A stretch of DNA of 11,895 nt, taken from NCBI GenBank assembly GCA_043819035.1, contig JBDRFD010000003.1:1-11895 (forward strand), in the 5' to 3' direction. Position 1 is the stretch's first letter. Each line of letters starts with the position of its first letter. Made by a program: the position numbers and the translations under genes. Below are positions 11,826-11,895 of the stretch, in pieces. This DNA is from UBA2144 sp043819035 (GTDB lineage Bacteria; Patescibacteriota; Gracilibacteria; Peribacterales; Peribacteraceae). The notes beneath the pieces were generated by a model. The model saw only the letters and a program-made list of their open reading frames with translations, did not search any database and had not been told where the DNA came from.

Positions 11826-11895
11826 CAGATCAAGGGCTATTGTAGGGAAAGGAATCTAAAGAAACCACGAAAAGGAATCCGAAGAATCCGAAGAA
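11826..11895. other. Right-edge intergenic sequence
   Basis: A purine-rich stretch with a minus-strand TACAAT -10-like box (11844-11839) that would start transcription toward the protease. The last bases repeat AATCCGAAG with a period of 9 (about 11875-11895) and are cut by the window edge, so a longer tandem repeat may continue outside. No gene is visible. Confidence 0.4.

Overview
The window looks like a chromosomal segment of a Candidate Phyla Radiation (Patescibacteria) bacterium, plausibly of the Peregrinibacteria/Peribacteria kind. The reasons are compact genes with almost no Shine-Dalgarno sequences, promoters set only a few bases before start codons, small two-helix VirB2/TrbC-like membrane proteins with signal peptides, a 3D-domain exported protein, a stand-alone S23 four-helix-bundle protein, and intergenic AGGTTATAGG-type repeats. 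TGA is used as a true stop (second pilin-like gene, bS21), which argues against the code-25 lineages. The phylum is inferred from gene content and style; no rRNA is present.

Left part (1-4834), cell envelope. A 5' fragment of a 3D-domain exported protein reads leftwards off the edge. Then come three paralogous VirB2/TrbC-like pilin candidates on the plus strand. The first is separated from the other two by an M24 Xaa-Pro peptidase on the minus strand. The second and third overlap by 4 bases and are followed after 26 bases by a 686-residue membrane protein with extracellular PKD-type domains, one central membrane span and a long Pro-rich cytoplasmic tail carrying three copies of a P-x-W-L-Q motif. 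These last three genes look like one operon for an uncharacterised surface or secretion structure.

Middle part (4835-6833), histidine decoding. tRNA-His(GTG), with encoded G-1, C73 and CCA, lies about 0.5 kb upstream of hisS. The spacer has no convincing gene. It contains strong RNA-type foldback structures, an exact 19-base copy of the tRNA 3' end (attachment-site-like), and a partial duplication of the hisS promoter and first nine codons in which every difference is synonymous.

Right part (6832-11895). A lone S23-type gene is flanked by inverted G-rich/C-rich repeats. It is followed by gyrB (minus), bS21 (plus) between two related hairpin-forming intergenic repeats, an 11-copy TAGGTGA heptamer array, and a carboxy-terminal processing protease (S41) with an N-terminal SLH-like region and a PDZ domain (minus). 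Most genes have a -10-like hexamer 6-14 bases before the chosen start, so mainly leaderless or very short-leader transcripts are inferred.
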